From the NCBI GenBank assembly GCA_937910695.1, contig CALEMW010000066.1:1-33324 (forward strand): 33,324 nucleotides of DNA. The letters are read 5' to 3'. The notes under the pieces are model-generated. The model saw nothing but the letters and a program-made list of their open reading frames with translations, was not told the origin of the DNA and did not search any database. The translations under genes were made by a program, and so were the position numbers. The DNA is from an uncultured bacterium (lineage in GTDB: Bacteria > Krumholzibacteriota > Krumholzibacteriia > LZORAL124-64-63). How positions within the stretch are numbered: position 1 is the first letter of the stretch; every line of letters starts with the position of its first letter. This document shows, piece after piece, positions 18,001 through 25,560 of this stretch.

Positions 18001-18145
18001 GCGAGCGATCATCGGCGGGCTCACCTCGAGCACGCTGCTGACTCTGGTGGCGCTGCCGACGTATTACCGGATTGCGAACCGGTATGCGGAGAACTTCCAG
18101 GGGACGATGAAGGGGATGGCGGGGAAGAAGTTGCACAAAGCTTGA
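15071..18145 (+). CDS. RND-family efflux permease, second of two
   Basis: 1024 residues, the usual length for the family, starting 1 nt after the stop of the first permease (TGA-G-ATG). It shows the same fold: LPLDFLPRVEMPFIGV near the N-terminus, TM4 GVGMLVDNAVVVLE with D398 as the proton-relay Asp, MASLFESLLHPLIVMF, and GIVVNNGIVLVDHVNHHR near the C-terminus. A Gln run (RQQQQQSELG) precedes the late membrane half. The two permeases are clearly divergent paralogues, so they may form a heterotrimer as MdtB and MdtC do, or serve different substrates through one fusion protein. A strong hairpin follows the gene. Confidence 0.93.
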   Translation: MWLTRMSLRRPVTLMMVLTSIVLLGVVSIWKLPLDFLPRVEMPFIGVQVPYANGIPSQVEREIVAPIEEILATLGGVREVSSYSDADQAFVGVVFDWGRDVNLLRLEVKEKIDQIRGDLPADVRQIFLLTFNTSDIPIMEGRIAAKGRDLSESWDLLDQRVISRLQRIPGVGQVGIDGVLPTQVSVFLDFDKILEHNVDVGRLFQELEAANVELTVGEVTDQGMRYGVRTVSGIHGVDELRELPINERSLRLKDVAEVVYGAPGLSYGRYLNGEPAIAFWIQKASGYNTVDVCEAIDAELAEINADPVLSGIESIPFFNQADQITDSLRSLLQGGFFGSILAILILYLFLRRVGMTLVISIAIPLSILGTTIFMYLSGGSLNVLSMMGLMLGVGMLVDNAVVVLESIHRKQREGYSPVSAAVRGTREVGRAIIASTLTTVIVFAPIIISRGDEMAVWLGEVGVTISVTLILSLLVSLTVIPVLSVRLTRGDNSQLENGWLEKVRKRYLKMLNWTSLKHPLVSGLVIFPLVVGLSIFLMVKSGGFTMEAMEGGMRRESLYIGLDFSDNVDKWRAEEAVVVATEYLETRREDLSVRDIYCYYTAGAAGVSLFFESGVVSEAFYKAVRDTVRANLPVQAGVRYRFGDDEGEGSGAKTFAVTVQGEDTELLYEIVEDVKPLLASIEGVSDLRSGNEDGNKEIQIHVDNDAAGRFGISASTISQIMGLTYRGVQLPRLNTGEKEVDMVVSLDPADRESIENLAILTVGSAEGRPVQLQQVADFRITDSPRRIFRENRKSGVTIRGTYDGEKLDDALTGIRVLMDQVEMPLGYGWSFGTQIQRQQQQQSELGINMLLALACVFFVMASLFESLLHPLIVMFCVPFGLVGVFWIMVLTGSPFNMMAMIGMVILIGIVVNNGIVLVDHVNHHRRLGMPMDEALIRACGERLRPILMTAGTTILGLSPLAIFHGAHVGDAEYYPMARAIIGGLTSSTLLTLVALPTYYRIANRYAENFQGTMKGMAGKKLHKA

Positions 18146-18160
18146 TCCAGCATCGACCGG

Positions 18161-18198
18161 AAGCGACAAGGCCCCTCAGCGGAGGGGCCTTGTCGCTT
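18161..18198. terminator. Bidirectional terminator between the RND operon and the transglutaminase-like gene
   Basis: AAGCGACAAGGCCCCTC and its exact complement form a 17-bp perfect stem with the 4-nt loop AGCG, 15 nt after the permease stop and 18 nt past the stop of the convergent gene. Only a short T run follows, but this is the most stable hairpin seen in the window. Confidence 0.8.
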
Positions 18199-18216
18199 TA
18201 CGTCGGCACGAGCTTT

Positions 18217-21200
18217 CTAACGCACGAGAGTAACCCGCGCCGTCATGGCTGAGTCTTCGAAGATCACCCGACTCAGGTACGCTCCCGAGGAGACTGCCCT
18301 CCCATTGTCGTCACGTCCGTCCCAGATCGCCTGATGGGCTCCTGAGGCGAGCCAGCCCGCCGCCAACGTACGTATGATCCTTCCCCTGAGATCGACCATG
18401 TTGACCATGGCGAATCCTGGTCTCGGTAGACTGTATGTGACCGTACACTGAGGGTTGCTCGGATTCGGCCATATCGACAGCGAGAGTCGTGGCGTAGGAA
18501 TCTCCTGCGGTCGGGGTTCTGCGGCAGCCGACACGTCCGGCACAACTACGTCCCGATCTGGCCAATCCTCCACGGTAACCTGCGAAAACGCCTGGATCTC
18601 CGAGATGCTCAGCCCGTAGCCGGCCAGGGGCAGGAAATCCAGCTTCAGCCACCTGACGTCAACCGGCGCGTCGAGGATCAGCCAGAACCCGTAGGTCAAC
18701 CGACCATCCGCCGGCAGCCCCGCGAATTCCGGCGACTGCTCGAAGCCCCAGTTCTGATGATCGCCCATGGGCGACCACACGTCGTCGTGCTGGATCACGC
18801 CAAGGCCTGTGAACGCCGCGTTGTCCGTGGAGCCCGACACGGTGATGGTGCCGGCGTGGGCGTAGTCGGCCAGGGGCTGGTGCGTGGTCACGCGTACGGC
18901 GGCCACCGTGCGGACGGCTCCCAGGTCGAGGGCGACACTCAACGGATCGTCGCCTTCCCACAGCGCCGTCTGGCCCTGCATGACGGTGGCGCCGACCCAG
19001 GTGGTGGGCGGTGCGATCACGCCGTCGGTGAGTTCGCCGCCGCCGCCGTCCCCGTTGACGAGCGACGCCGGTCGGCTGACGGTGTAGGGCCGGCCGCGGG
19101 CGACGTCGTCGTTCCAGGCGAAGGTCGTGCGCACGAGGTCGCGGCCGGCGCCGGTGCCCACGTCGACGCCGTCGGAGTAGCCGGTGGTCTCGCCGCCGTC
19201 GGCCAGGCGCAGGCGGACCCACTCCATGGTGGGTTCGCGGTACCCGCCCACGTTGATCGCCCAGGCGTCGTCGGCGGAGGTGACGATGCGGGTGTGCTCG
19301 CGGGTCACGTCGCCGTCGTTGCGGTGTTCGGTCCAGCACCAGGTTACGACCACCGGCGCGAATCCGGGGGCGCGGGGCGCGTGGTGCACGGTCATCAGTG
19401 CGTCGTTGACGCCGGTGCTGACGTAGTCCGAGCCCACAGCGCTGGACATGACGTAGCGCATCCGGATGTCGCGGACGCCGGCGCCGGGAACGAGGTCGGC
19501 GTAGATGCGGTCGTCCCAGGTCGACGCCGAGGAGGCGTCGTACACCGTGTCGGTGATGAACCCGCCGTCCTGGTACGAGTGCTGCAGCTTTACCCATTCC
19601 TGGGCGCCGCCGGTGCGGGCCAGGAAGCTGCCTCCGTACCTCACGCCGACGATGTCGGTGGGTGCTTGGATGCGCCAGGTCACCCGCCCCTCGCCGGCCG
19701 CGGCCGGCATGATCACGGCCTTGTATGTGGCGTCGGACGAGGCCAGGGCATGGATGTTGTCCCAGTCGGCGGCGCTGTCGTCGTACTGGCCGCCGTGCAG
19801 CGGGGGCCAGAGTGTCAGCGATTCCTGTTGCTCGCCCAGGGCGAACCGCGCCACATTGCGGCCGGTCGTAAACCGAGGCAGGGTGAAGGCGTTGAGCTGG
19901 GTGATCGTCTCGATGGTCACGCCGTTGAGGCCGCAGCGCTGGTCGTCGCCGTCGTCGGCGAACTCGATCCGGACGAGAAACTCGTGGGCTCCGCCGACCA
20001 GCGCGGAACCCAGATCGAAATCGAGATCGAAGCCGCCGTCGGGCGCCGACCACAACGGCGTCCAAGTGATGCCGGCGTCGCGTGAGACATAAAGCAGGAC
20101 CGCGTCGCCGGCCGGGCAGTTCCCCGTCAGGTGTACGGTCGCCGAGGTGGCGACATTGGCTGCATCGACCTTCCAGCACACCGTCGCGCCTCCCGCGCCG
20201 CCGCCGACCTGGAGCCGCGGCCCGCCGCCGCCGGTTTCGTCGCGGTGGGCGATGCCCGACTCGTCGAAGATCGCGGCCCTGTAGGCGGGAGTGTCCAGGT
20301 CGGGGGTGAAGGTCCACAGGCCGTTGCCGTGGAAGCCGGCCGCGATGGACGTGGCGTCGGGGTCCTCGCCGCCGGAGGTCGATCGGTAGTAGTCGGAGGT
20401 GTCGCCGAGGCGCGTCCAATACCGGGTGTAGGTCTGATCGGGACGCAGATGCAGACGGTAGCTCCAGCCGTAGCGCACATGGGTCCGTTCCTCTTCCGGG
20501 TAAGTGCCGGAGATGTAGGAGTCGGCGCCGTTGCGCAGAGTGCGGGTGTAGACGATGGGGTTGTCGCAGGCAGTGCGGTAGCCGCTGGGATGAGTCAGCT
20601 CGCCTGCGTGGGCCGGGTCGGGCGGGTTGGTCATGCACGGCTGGGCGGTATGGTAGAGATAGTAGTGGCCGGGTGTGTCGCCGGGATCGCCCAGGTCGCG
20701 GGAGACCTGGCACTGGGCGCTCGAGCCCAGCTCGTCGGCCGACGCCACCACGCCGTCGTGATTCAGGGCGTAGACCACCATCGAGGTGTCGAACATGTGC
20801 CAGGTGTCGCCGGCGTCCCAGCTCATCTCCATGACGGTGTGGTCGCCCAGCTCCACGTAACGGTGCCGCCAATCGCCGCCCATCCCGTCGACCATCGTGG
20901 TCATGAACGCCGCCATGAAGCCGCAGTAGGTGTTGGTGTAGCTGCTGTAGAAGTGGAACGGGTCCCAGAGGTAGCGGCCGTCTTCGCGGGTGGCATGGGT
21001 CTGCCGATGGTTGCGCGCGAGCCAGCGCCACAGGGCGATGCCCTGGTCCTGGGGATCGTTCCAGACCGGCATGGTCGAAGCGAGGAAGGACTCGCGGTCG
21101 ACCCAGTCGGGTGTGCTGTCGGTATGCAGGTGGATGTTGTAGACCGTCTGGGCCGCCGCCGGCACGACGGAGCAAACCAGGCCGACCAGAAGGGCGGCCG

Positions 21201-21261
21201 ACAACCAGGGACGGAATGAAGATGCGATGCGTCGGTCGGATGTTGCTGTGTTCATGGACAT
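18217..21261 (-). CDS. Large secreted protein with N-terminal transglutaminase-like domain, discoidin-like region and FlgD-like end domain
   Basis: 1014 residues with a signal peptide (about 19-37, ending AAA). The N-terminal part carries a Cys-His-Asp set in the order and spacing of transglutaminase-core enzymes: C113 in TYCGFMAAFM, H141 in ELGDHTVMEM and D158 in HMFDTSM. These domains include protein cross-linking enzymes, cysteine proteases and peptide:N-glycanase relatives. A long middle of beta-rich, aromatic sequence follows. About 790-860 (VALDLGAVRTVAAVRV, then TVSGSTDN) resembles F5/8 type C (discoidin) sugar-binding domains. The last 85 residues hold NPSNPQ, WDGRDD and SGAYLSRV of a FlgD-like domain, as in the subtilase. 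Two ATGs lie 6 nt apart; the outer one is taken. The triad is my reading and was not tested by profile search; the substrate is unknown. Confidence 0.8.
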   Translation of the reverse strand: MSMNTATSDRRIASSFRPWLSAALLVGLVCSVVPAAAQTVYNIHLHTDSTPDWVDRESFLASTMPVWNDPQDQGIALWRWLARNHRQTHATREDGRYLWDPFHFYSSYTNTYCGFMAAFMTTMVDGMGGDWRHRYVELGDHTVMEMSWDAGDTWHMFDTSMVVYALNHDGVVASADELGSSAQCQVSRDLGDPGDTPGHYYLYHTAQPCMTNPPDPAHAGELTHPSGYRTACDNPIVYTRTLRNGADSYISGTYPEEERTHVRYGWSYRLHLRPDQTYTRYWTRLGDTSDYYRSTSGGEDPDATSIAAGFHGNGLWTFTPDLDTPAYRAAIFDESGIAHRDETGGGGPRLQVGGGAGGATVCWKVDAANVATSATVHLTGNCPAGDAVLLYVSRDAGITWTPLWSAPDGGFDLDFDLGSALVGGAHEFLVRIEFADDGDDQRCGLNGVTIETITQLNAFTLPRFTTGRNVARFALGEQQESLTLWPPLHGGQYDDSAADWDNIHALASSDATYKAVIMPAAAGEGRVTWRIQAPTDIVGVRYGGSFLARTGGAQEWVKLQHSYQDGGFITDTVYDASSASTWDDRIYADLVPGAGVRDIRMRYVMSSAVGSDYVSTGVNDALMTVHHAPRAPGFAPVVVTWCWTEHRNDGDVTREHTRIVTSADDAWAINVGGYREPTMEWVRLRLADGGETTGYSDGVDVGTGAGRDLVRTTFAWNDDVARGRPYTVSRPASLVNGDGGGGELTDGVIAPPTTWVGATVMQGQTALWEGDDPLSVALDLGAVRTVAAVRVTTHQPLADYAHAGTITVSGSTDNAAFTGLGVIQHDDVWSPMGDHQNWGFEQSPEFAGLPADGRLTYGFWLILDAPVDVRWLKLDFLPLAGYGLSISEIQAFSQVTVEDWPDRDVVVPDVSAAAEPRPQEIPTPRLSLSIWPNPSNPQCTVTYSLPRPGFAMVNMVDLRGRIIRTLAAGWLASGAHQAIWDGRDDNGRAVSSGAYLSRVIFEDSAMTARVTLVR

Positions 21262-21347
21262 CAGAGTAATCCCGGGGCAAGACGGTGTCCACCCGATCGG
21301 ATCAGGTCGGAGGGAGAGTTCGCCGACTGGAGGCGTTGCCAGGGACG

Positions 21348-21356
21348 TGCTATCGT
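21348..21356 (+). promoter_or_regulatory. Candidate extended -10 promoter for the exported nuclease/phosphatase gene
   Basis: TGCTATCGT matches the TGn extension plus a 4/6 -10 box, 30 nt upstream of the start at 21387. No good -35 lies 17 nt upstream. It is in the 125-nt divergent region shared with the transglutaminase-like gene. Confidence 0.3.
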
Positions 21357-21386
21357 CGGGACGCCTTCAACCGAAAGCAGATCCGC

Positions 21387-22316
21387 ATGCCGCGCCGTAC
21401 GACAGTTCTTCTCGCCCTCGCCCTGGCCGCCATCGCCGCCCTTTCGGCGGCGGCCCCTCTCGAACCCGGCCGCACCCGCGTGATGAGTTTCAATATTCGG
21501 TACGGAACGGCGGAAGACGGAGACGACGTCTGGGAGAACCGACGCTTCCTGGTGCGGTTGACCATCCGCGACGCCGCTCCGGATCTGATCGGTCTGCAGG
21601 AATGCCTTGCCTTCCAGGCCGACGAACTGGATGAGGCGTTCCGCGACTTCGCCCTGGTGGGGGTTGGGCGAGACGACGGCGAACAAGGCGGAGAGATGTG
21701 CGCGATCATGTACCGCTGGTCCCGCTTCGAACTCCTCGACCAGGGCACCTTCTGGCTCAGCGAGACCCCCGAGCAGCCGGGTCGCAAGGGTTGGGACGCC
21801 GCCTGTCCCCGCATCGTCACCTGGGTGCAACTTGCCGATCGCTTCTGCGAACCCGACACGTTCGTCTTCGCCAGCACGCACCTCGATCATCTCGGGCCGC
21901 AGGCCCGCCGAGAAGGAGCGCGGCTGATCAGGAGCGGCCTCGAGGAGATCGCCGACGGGCTGCCGATCCTGCTGGCCGGCGACTTCAACGCCGGCGGCGG
22001 ACCCGGCGCTTCCGAGCCCTGGGACGTGCTGGCCGGCGATGGTGTGTGGCGCGACACGTGGCTCGAAGCCGGCGGCGAGGCCGGCCCCCTAGGCGACGGC
22101 ACCTTCCACGGCTTCGACGGCCTGCCCGACACCGGACGCATCGACTGGATCCTCTGTACGGGGGACTGGGAGGTGGAGGCGGCGGCCATCGTCCGCGCCG
22201 AACGCCGCGGCCGCTGGCCGAGCGATCATCATCCTGTGACGGCGGATTTCACGTTGGGCTGGCGGCCGGGCGTGGATGTCCTCGACGCCGTGACCGGGGC
22301 CACACCCCGCTATTGA
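21387..22316 (+). CDS. Exported endonuclease/exonuclease/phosphatase (EEP) family hydrolase
   Basis: 309 residues: signal peptide (6-23) then a complete EEP fold. The family motifs appear in order: MSFNIRYG (N36), LIGLQE (E72, metal ligand), STHLDH, AGDFNA, RIDWIL and SDHHPV (the catalytic His pair). Members cut nucleic acids, sphingomyelin or phosphoinositides; the MSFNIRYG start and short length resemble the bacterial secreted endonuclease/exonuclease/phosphatase group often found near glycan or phosphate scavenging genes. The internal ATG starts the signal peptide; its ribosome binding site (GAAAG) is weak. The last 7 nt overlap the 3' end of the CHAT gene on the opposite strand, with no terminator between them. 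Confidence 0.9.
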   Translation: MPRRTTVLLALALAAIAALSAAAPLEPGRTRVMSFNIRYGTAEDGDDVWENRRFLVRLTIRDAAPDLIGLQECLAFQADELDEAFRDFALVGVGRDDGEQGGEMCAIMYRWSRFELLDQGTFWLSETPEQPGRKGWDAACPRIVTWVQLADRFCEPDTFVFASTHLDHLGPQARREGARLIRSGLEEIADGLPILLAGDFNAGGGPGASEPWDVLAGDGVWRDTWLEAGGEAGPLGDGTFHGFDGLPDTGRIDWILCTGDWEVEAAAIVRAERRGRWPSDHHPVTADFTLGWRPGVDVLDAVTGATPRY

Positions 22317-24787
22317 CGATCGCCCGCAGCGCCGATCAGCACGAACCCCGACCAGTAGGCCGGATGGCGGAACGGCTGTCCGCCGTCCTCGTCCGTCCAC
22401 TCGCGCAGCCAGAGCCGGGAGCGGCGCAAAGCCTCGGCCGGCGTCACGTCCTCGTGCAGCAGCGTGTCGTAGAAGCGGCCCATGAGGCGCCGCGTCGCTT
22501 CGTCCTCCACCGTCCACAGACTCACCAGCAGGTTCCGGGCGCCGGCGCGCAGAAACGCGTGGGCCAGACCGATGTACCCTTCGCCTTTCGACGGCCGGCC
22601 CAGGGCGGTGCTGCAGCCGCTGAGGGTGACCAGGTCGGCGGTGATGCGCCAGTCGCGCACGATTTCGGCGGCGGTCAGCAGGCCGTCCTGTCCGCCGCCT
22701 GCGGCCAGGACCAGGGCGGAGCGGTCTGGGTTCTGGGCGTCGGCGAGGGCGTGGGTCGCAAGGTGGATCCAGCGAGTGTGTGTCAGTTCGCCTTTGGCAT
22801 TCAGGTTCGACAGTGCGGTCTCCGATGCCTCGGCTCCCAGCAGGATGGCGGCGTCGGGGAAAATGGCTGCCAGCTCGCGCACCTCGTCGCGGGCGCCGGG
22901 CAGGCTCGCCAGGCGGTTGTCGTCGACCTGGGGATCGCCCACCAGCAGTGCGCGCCCCGGGCCGGAACGACTGGGGGGCGAAGTGGCGGCGTAGCGTGCG
23001 TACAGCGAGGCCGACGGCGAGTACGATATGGCGAAACGGCTGTCGAGCAGCTCGCCGTTGCGGTCGCGGAGGGCTTCGACCGGCACGCCGAGCATCGATC
23101 CCGAAGGCAGGACGACCAGCCGGTCGACGCCGGCCAGTTCGGCGGCGAGGGGTGCGATCCATGCTTCGTGGATGCGGCGGGCCGCTTCGTCGATGCGCCC
23201 GGTGTCGTGCACGCGGAAGGGCCAGGAACCTGCATGGTCGAGGGCGTCGCGGAATTCAGCGGCGTCGCGTCGGGCGCGGACGACAGCGCCTTCGGGAATG
23301 CGTGCCCAGTGCACCGGCCCTTCGTGACGGACCACATAGACCCAGGCGGCGGCGGTCGAACGCAGTTCGATGTCGAGCCAGCCGATGATCGCCGTGTGCG
23401 GGTCCAGGGCCCTTTGGATATCGCCGATGGGCAGAGGCTGGGCGGCGCGGGATGAGTCGACTTTGTCGGCGGTGGACAGCAGGTCGGCGAGCGTGCGTCC
23501 CAGAGCCCGTTCCGTCGCTGTCCAGGCGCGTTTGTCGCGGCCCTGCAGGAGTTGGGCGGCGGCGAGGGCGCCGTAGGGAGTGACCTGGAAGTCGCTGCGC
23601 TCATAGCCGAGACCCACGTTCAAACGAGCGCGTTCGTGAACTTCACAGGCGGTTGAAAGCAGCGATTCGGCCTCCTGGAGATCGCCGGCCAGCCAGCGGG
23701 CGAGGCCGCGGTCGGCGATGACTTCGGCCACGTGGGGATGATCGTTGCCGAGGGCGTCGCGGTACAGGTGCTCGGCGTCGCGCAGCAGCGTGTCGGCGGC
23801 GGCCACGCGGCCCAGTTCGCGCTGGGCTGTACCCAGGGAATGGAGGGCGCCGGCTACGTACTGGCCCTGATCACCATAAGTGTGACGGAGGTGGGCCAGG
23901 GCTTCTCGCATGACGGGAACGGCGTCGGCCGGACGACCGGCTTCGAGCCTCGTGTTGCCGAGGTTGTGCAGGGTGAGGCCCACGTCGGGATGATCGACAC
24001 CGAGCTGCCTGCGCTGATGTTCGAGCACTTCCTCGAACAGCGATTCGGCTTCGGCGTAGTCGCCCTTGACGCTCAGGAAGATGGCCAGGTTGTGCAGGCT
24101 CGAGACGATGTCCATGGACTCGGGCTCGAGGATGCGGCGTCGCATGGCGAGAGCCTGACGGTACAAGGGTTCCGCAGCCCCGAAATCGCCGCGCAGACGT
24201 TCGACCGTGGCGAGGGTGGCCAGGGCCTTGGCCACGCGGGGATGGTCGTTGCCCAGGGTGTTGCTGAGGATCGTCAAGGCTTCGCGGATAAGGCCGCCCG
24301 CCTCTCCGTAGCGGCCGCGTTGCAGATTCAGAACTCCCAGGCGCCGCAGGCTCTCGGCGATGTCTTCGTGATCGGGGGGCAGATACGCTCGTCTGACGGC
24401 GAGCTGCCGTTCAGCGAGATCGGCGGCGCTGTCGAATTCCCCTTGGGCATAGAGGCCGAGAAGCTGCGGCGTCAGGATGTCGGCGGCGGAGAGCGCCGTC
24501 TGCACCGAGTCGGGATGCAGGATCAGCCAGTCGAGATGGATGACGGCGCGGCGGGCGTCGACGAGCTGCCAGGGGCGGGTGGTGGGATCGGTCTCGACGG
24601 CTTCGCGCCAGCCACGTGCGGTTGCGAGGGCGCCCTGCAGGTCGCCGGCCAGTCGGAGTTCGTCGACGCGCTGCCGGGCGTCGTGGTCGGGGGGCGGTGC
24701 CGCCGTTCCTTGAGTCACGACGACGAAGACGGCGACGATCAACGCCGCCGTCGCAGTTCGAAGGGCCCACCGGAGGGGGGAGGGCAT
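22310..24787 (-). CDS. TPR-CHAT protease, exported or membrane-anchored, third gene of a sigma/anti-sigma operon
   Basis: 825 residues. An N-terminal hydrophobic segment (about 8-29, then TQGTAAPPP) looks like a signal peptide or anchor. About 105-390 is a run of tetratricopeptide repeats of the kinesin-light-chain style with recurring DHP(R/D/H)VA and AE.L(Y/F)..AL motifs. The C-terminal CHAT domain (about 545-820), a caspase-like peptidase, has the expected catalytic pair H679 (IHLATHA) and C725 (LSGCSTA). The family motif RAGARNLLVSLWTVED (748-763) also matches. It should therefore be an active cysteine peptidase, probably cutting after a specific residue when TPR-bound signals arrive. GAGGAG precedes the ATG, 23 nt from the anti-sigma stop. 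The likely target is the neighbouring anti-sigma factor; that is inference from context. Confidence 0.9.
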   Translation of the reverse strand: MPSPLRWALRTATAALIVAVFVVVTQGTAAPPPDHDARQRVDELRLAGDLQGALATARGWREAVETDPTTRPWQLVDARRAVIHLDWLILHPDSVQTALSAADILTPQLLGLYAQGEFDSAADLAERQLAVRRAYLPPDHEDIAESLRRLGVLNLQRGRYGEAGGLIREALTILSNTLGNDHPRVAKALATLATVERLRGDFGAAEPLYRQALAMRRRILEPESMDIVSSLHNLAIFLSVKGDYAEAESLFEEVLEHQRRQLGVDHPDVGLTLHNLGNTRLEAGRPADAVPVMREALAHLRHTYGDQGQYVAGALHSLGTAQRELGRVAAADTLLRDAEHLYRDALGNDHPHVAEVIADRGLARWLAGDLQEAESLLSTACEVHERARLNVGLGYERSDFQVTPYGALAAAQLLQGRDKRAWTATERALGRTLADLLSTADKVDSSRAAQPLPIGDIQRALDPHTAIIGWLDIELRSTAAAWVYVVRHEGPVHWARIPEGAVVRARRDAAEFRDALDHAGSWPFRVHDTGRIDEAARRIHEAWIAPLAAELAGVDRLVVLPSGSMLGVPVEALRDRNGELLDSRFAISYSPSASLYARYAATSPPSRSGPGRALLVGDPQVDDNRLASLPGARDEVRELAAIFPDAAILLGAEASETALSNLNAKGELTHTRWIHLATHALADAQNPDRSALVLAAGGGQDGLLTAAEIVRDWRITADLVTLSGCSTALGRPSKGEGYIGLAHAFLRAGARNLLVSLWTVEDEATRRLMGRFYDTLLHEDVTPAEALRRSRLWLREWTDEDGGQPFRHPAYWSGFVLIGAAGDRQ

Positions 24788-24810
24788 GGACGAGCTCCTC
24801 GCTCAGTCGG

Positions 24811-25560
24811 TCATGGTCGGCGCTGCTGCAGCGCGTTGCGGGCGCGGTCGCCCACCTCGCCGGATTCCGTAGCCAGATCCGTCAGCAACGAATCGGCGCG
24901 GGCCTGTTCCCCGAGTTTGGCGTATGTCACGCACAAGGTCCAGCGGGCTTCGCTGCCCCAGGGATCGGGCAAGGTTCGGGCGGACAACGATTCCAGGACG
25001 TTGCGGGCGTCGGGCAAGCGACCCGCCTGGGCCAGGGCGCTGCCCAGGTAGACGTCGCGCACCGGCTGGAGCTCCGAGGCCGGGGCGGCGTCTTCGAGGA
25101 GATCGGCGGCGCGGGCGTAGTCGCCCAGAACATAGGCTTCGAATCCCGATGTCAGGACGGGATCGTCGACGGATGAGGCATCGCGCTGACGCAGTTCCAC
25201 GTCGGGAACGGGCAGGGTGTGGAAATTGAGATTCGGCTGGGACGCGTGGGGCCAGATCAAGGCGAAGGCCAGAACGGCGGCCGCGGCCAAGGGGGCGGCT
25301 GCGGTCCAGCGCAGATAACGCGACGGTAGCGGAACGGGTACGCGGTCGGCTGCCGCGGCGACGAACACTCCGGCTTCCGCGGCCGCGCGACCCTGTTCGA
25401 TGCTCAAAACGATCGATCGGAAGGAATCCTCGCATTCGGCGCAGGCCTTCAGGTGATCGAGCACGGGGGGGCGCTCGGCGTCCGGCAGCAGGTCGGCGGC
25501 CAGATCCAGCAGCATGTCTGGTGCGGGGTGTCGCCCGCTGACTCTCACGTGATCACTCAT
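24811..25560 (-). CDS. Transmembrane zinc-finger anti-sigma factor with TPR-like C-terminal tail
   Basis: 249 residues. The N-terminal cytoplasmic part carries the ZAS signature H36-x3-C40-x2-C43 of zinc-binding anti-sigma domains that clamp ECF sigma factors. A single membrane helix lies at about 84-103 and would place the C-terminal part outside the cytoplasm. That tail (135-249) has TPR-like helical pairs, such as GFEAYVLGDYARAADLLEDA and YLGSALAQAGRLPDARNVLE. Its ATG overlaps the sigma factor stop by 8 nt, tying its synthesis to that of its target. The tail is suited to interact with the TPRs of the next gene's CHAT protease. It is the expected brake on the sigma factor. Confidence 0.87.
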   Translation of the reverse strand: MSDHVRVSGRHPAPDMLLDLAADLLPDAERPPVLDHLKACAECEDSFRSIVLSIEQGRAAAEAGVFVAAAADRVPVPLPSRYLRWTAAAPLAAAAVLAFALIWPHASQPNLNFHTLPVPDVELRQRDASSVDDPVLTSGFEAYVLGDYARAADLLEDAAPASELQPVRDVYLGSALAQAGRLPDARNVLESLSARTLPDPWGSEARWTLCVTYAKLGEQARADSLLTDLATESGEVGDRARNALQQRRP

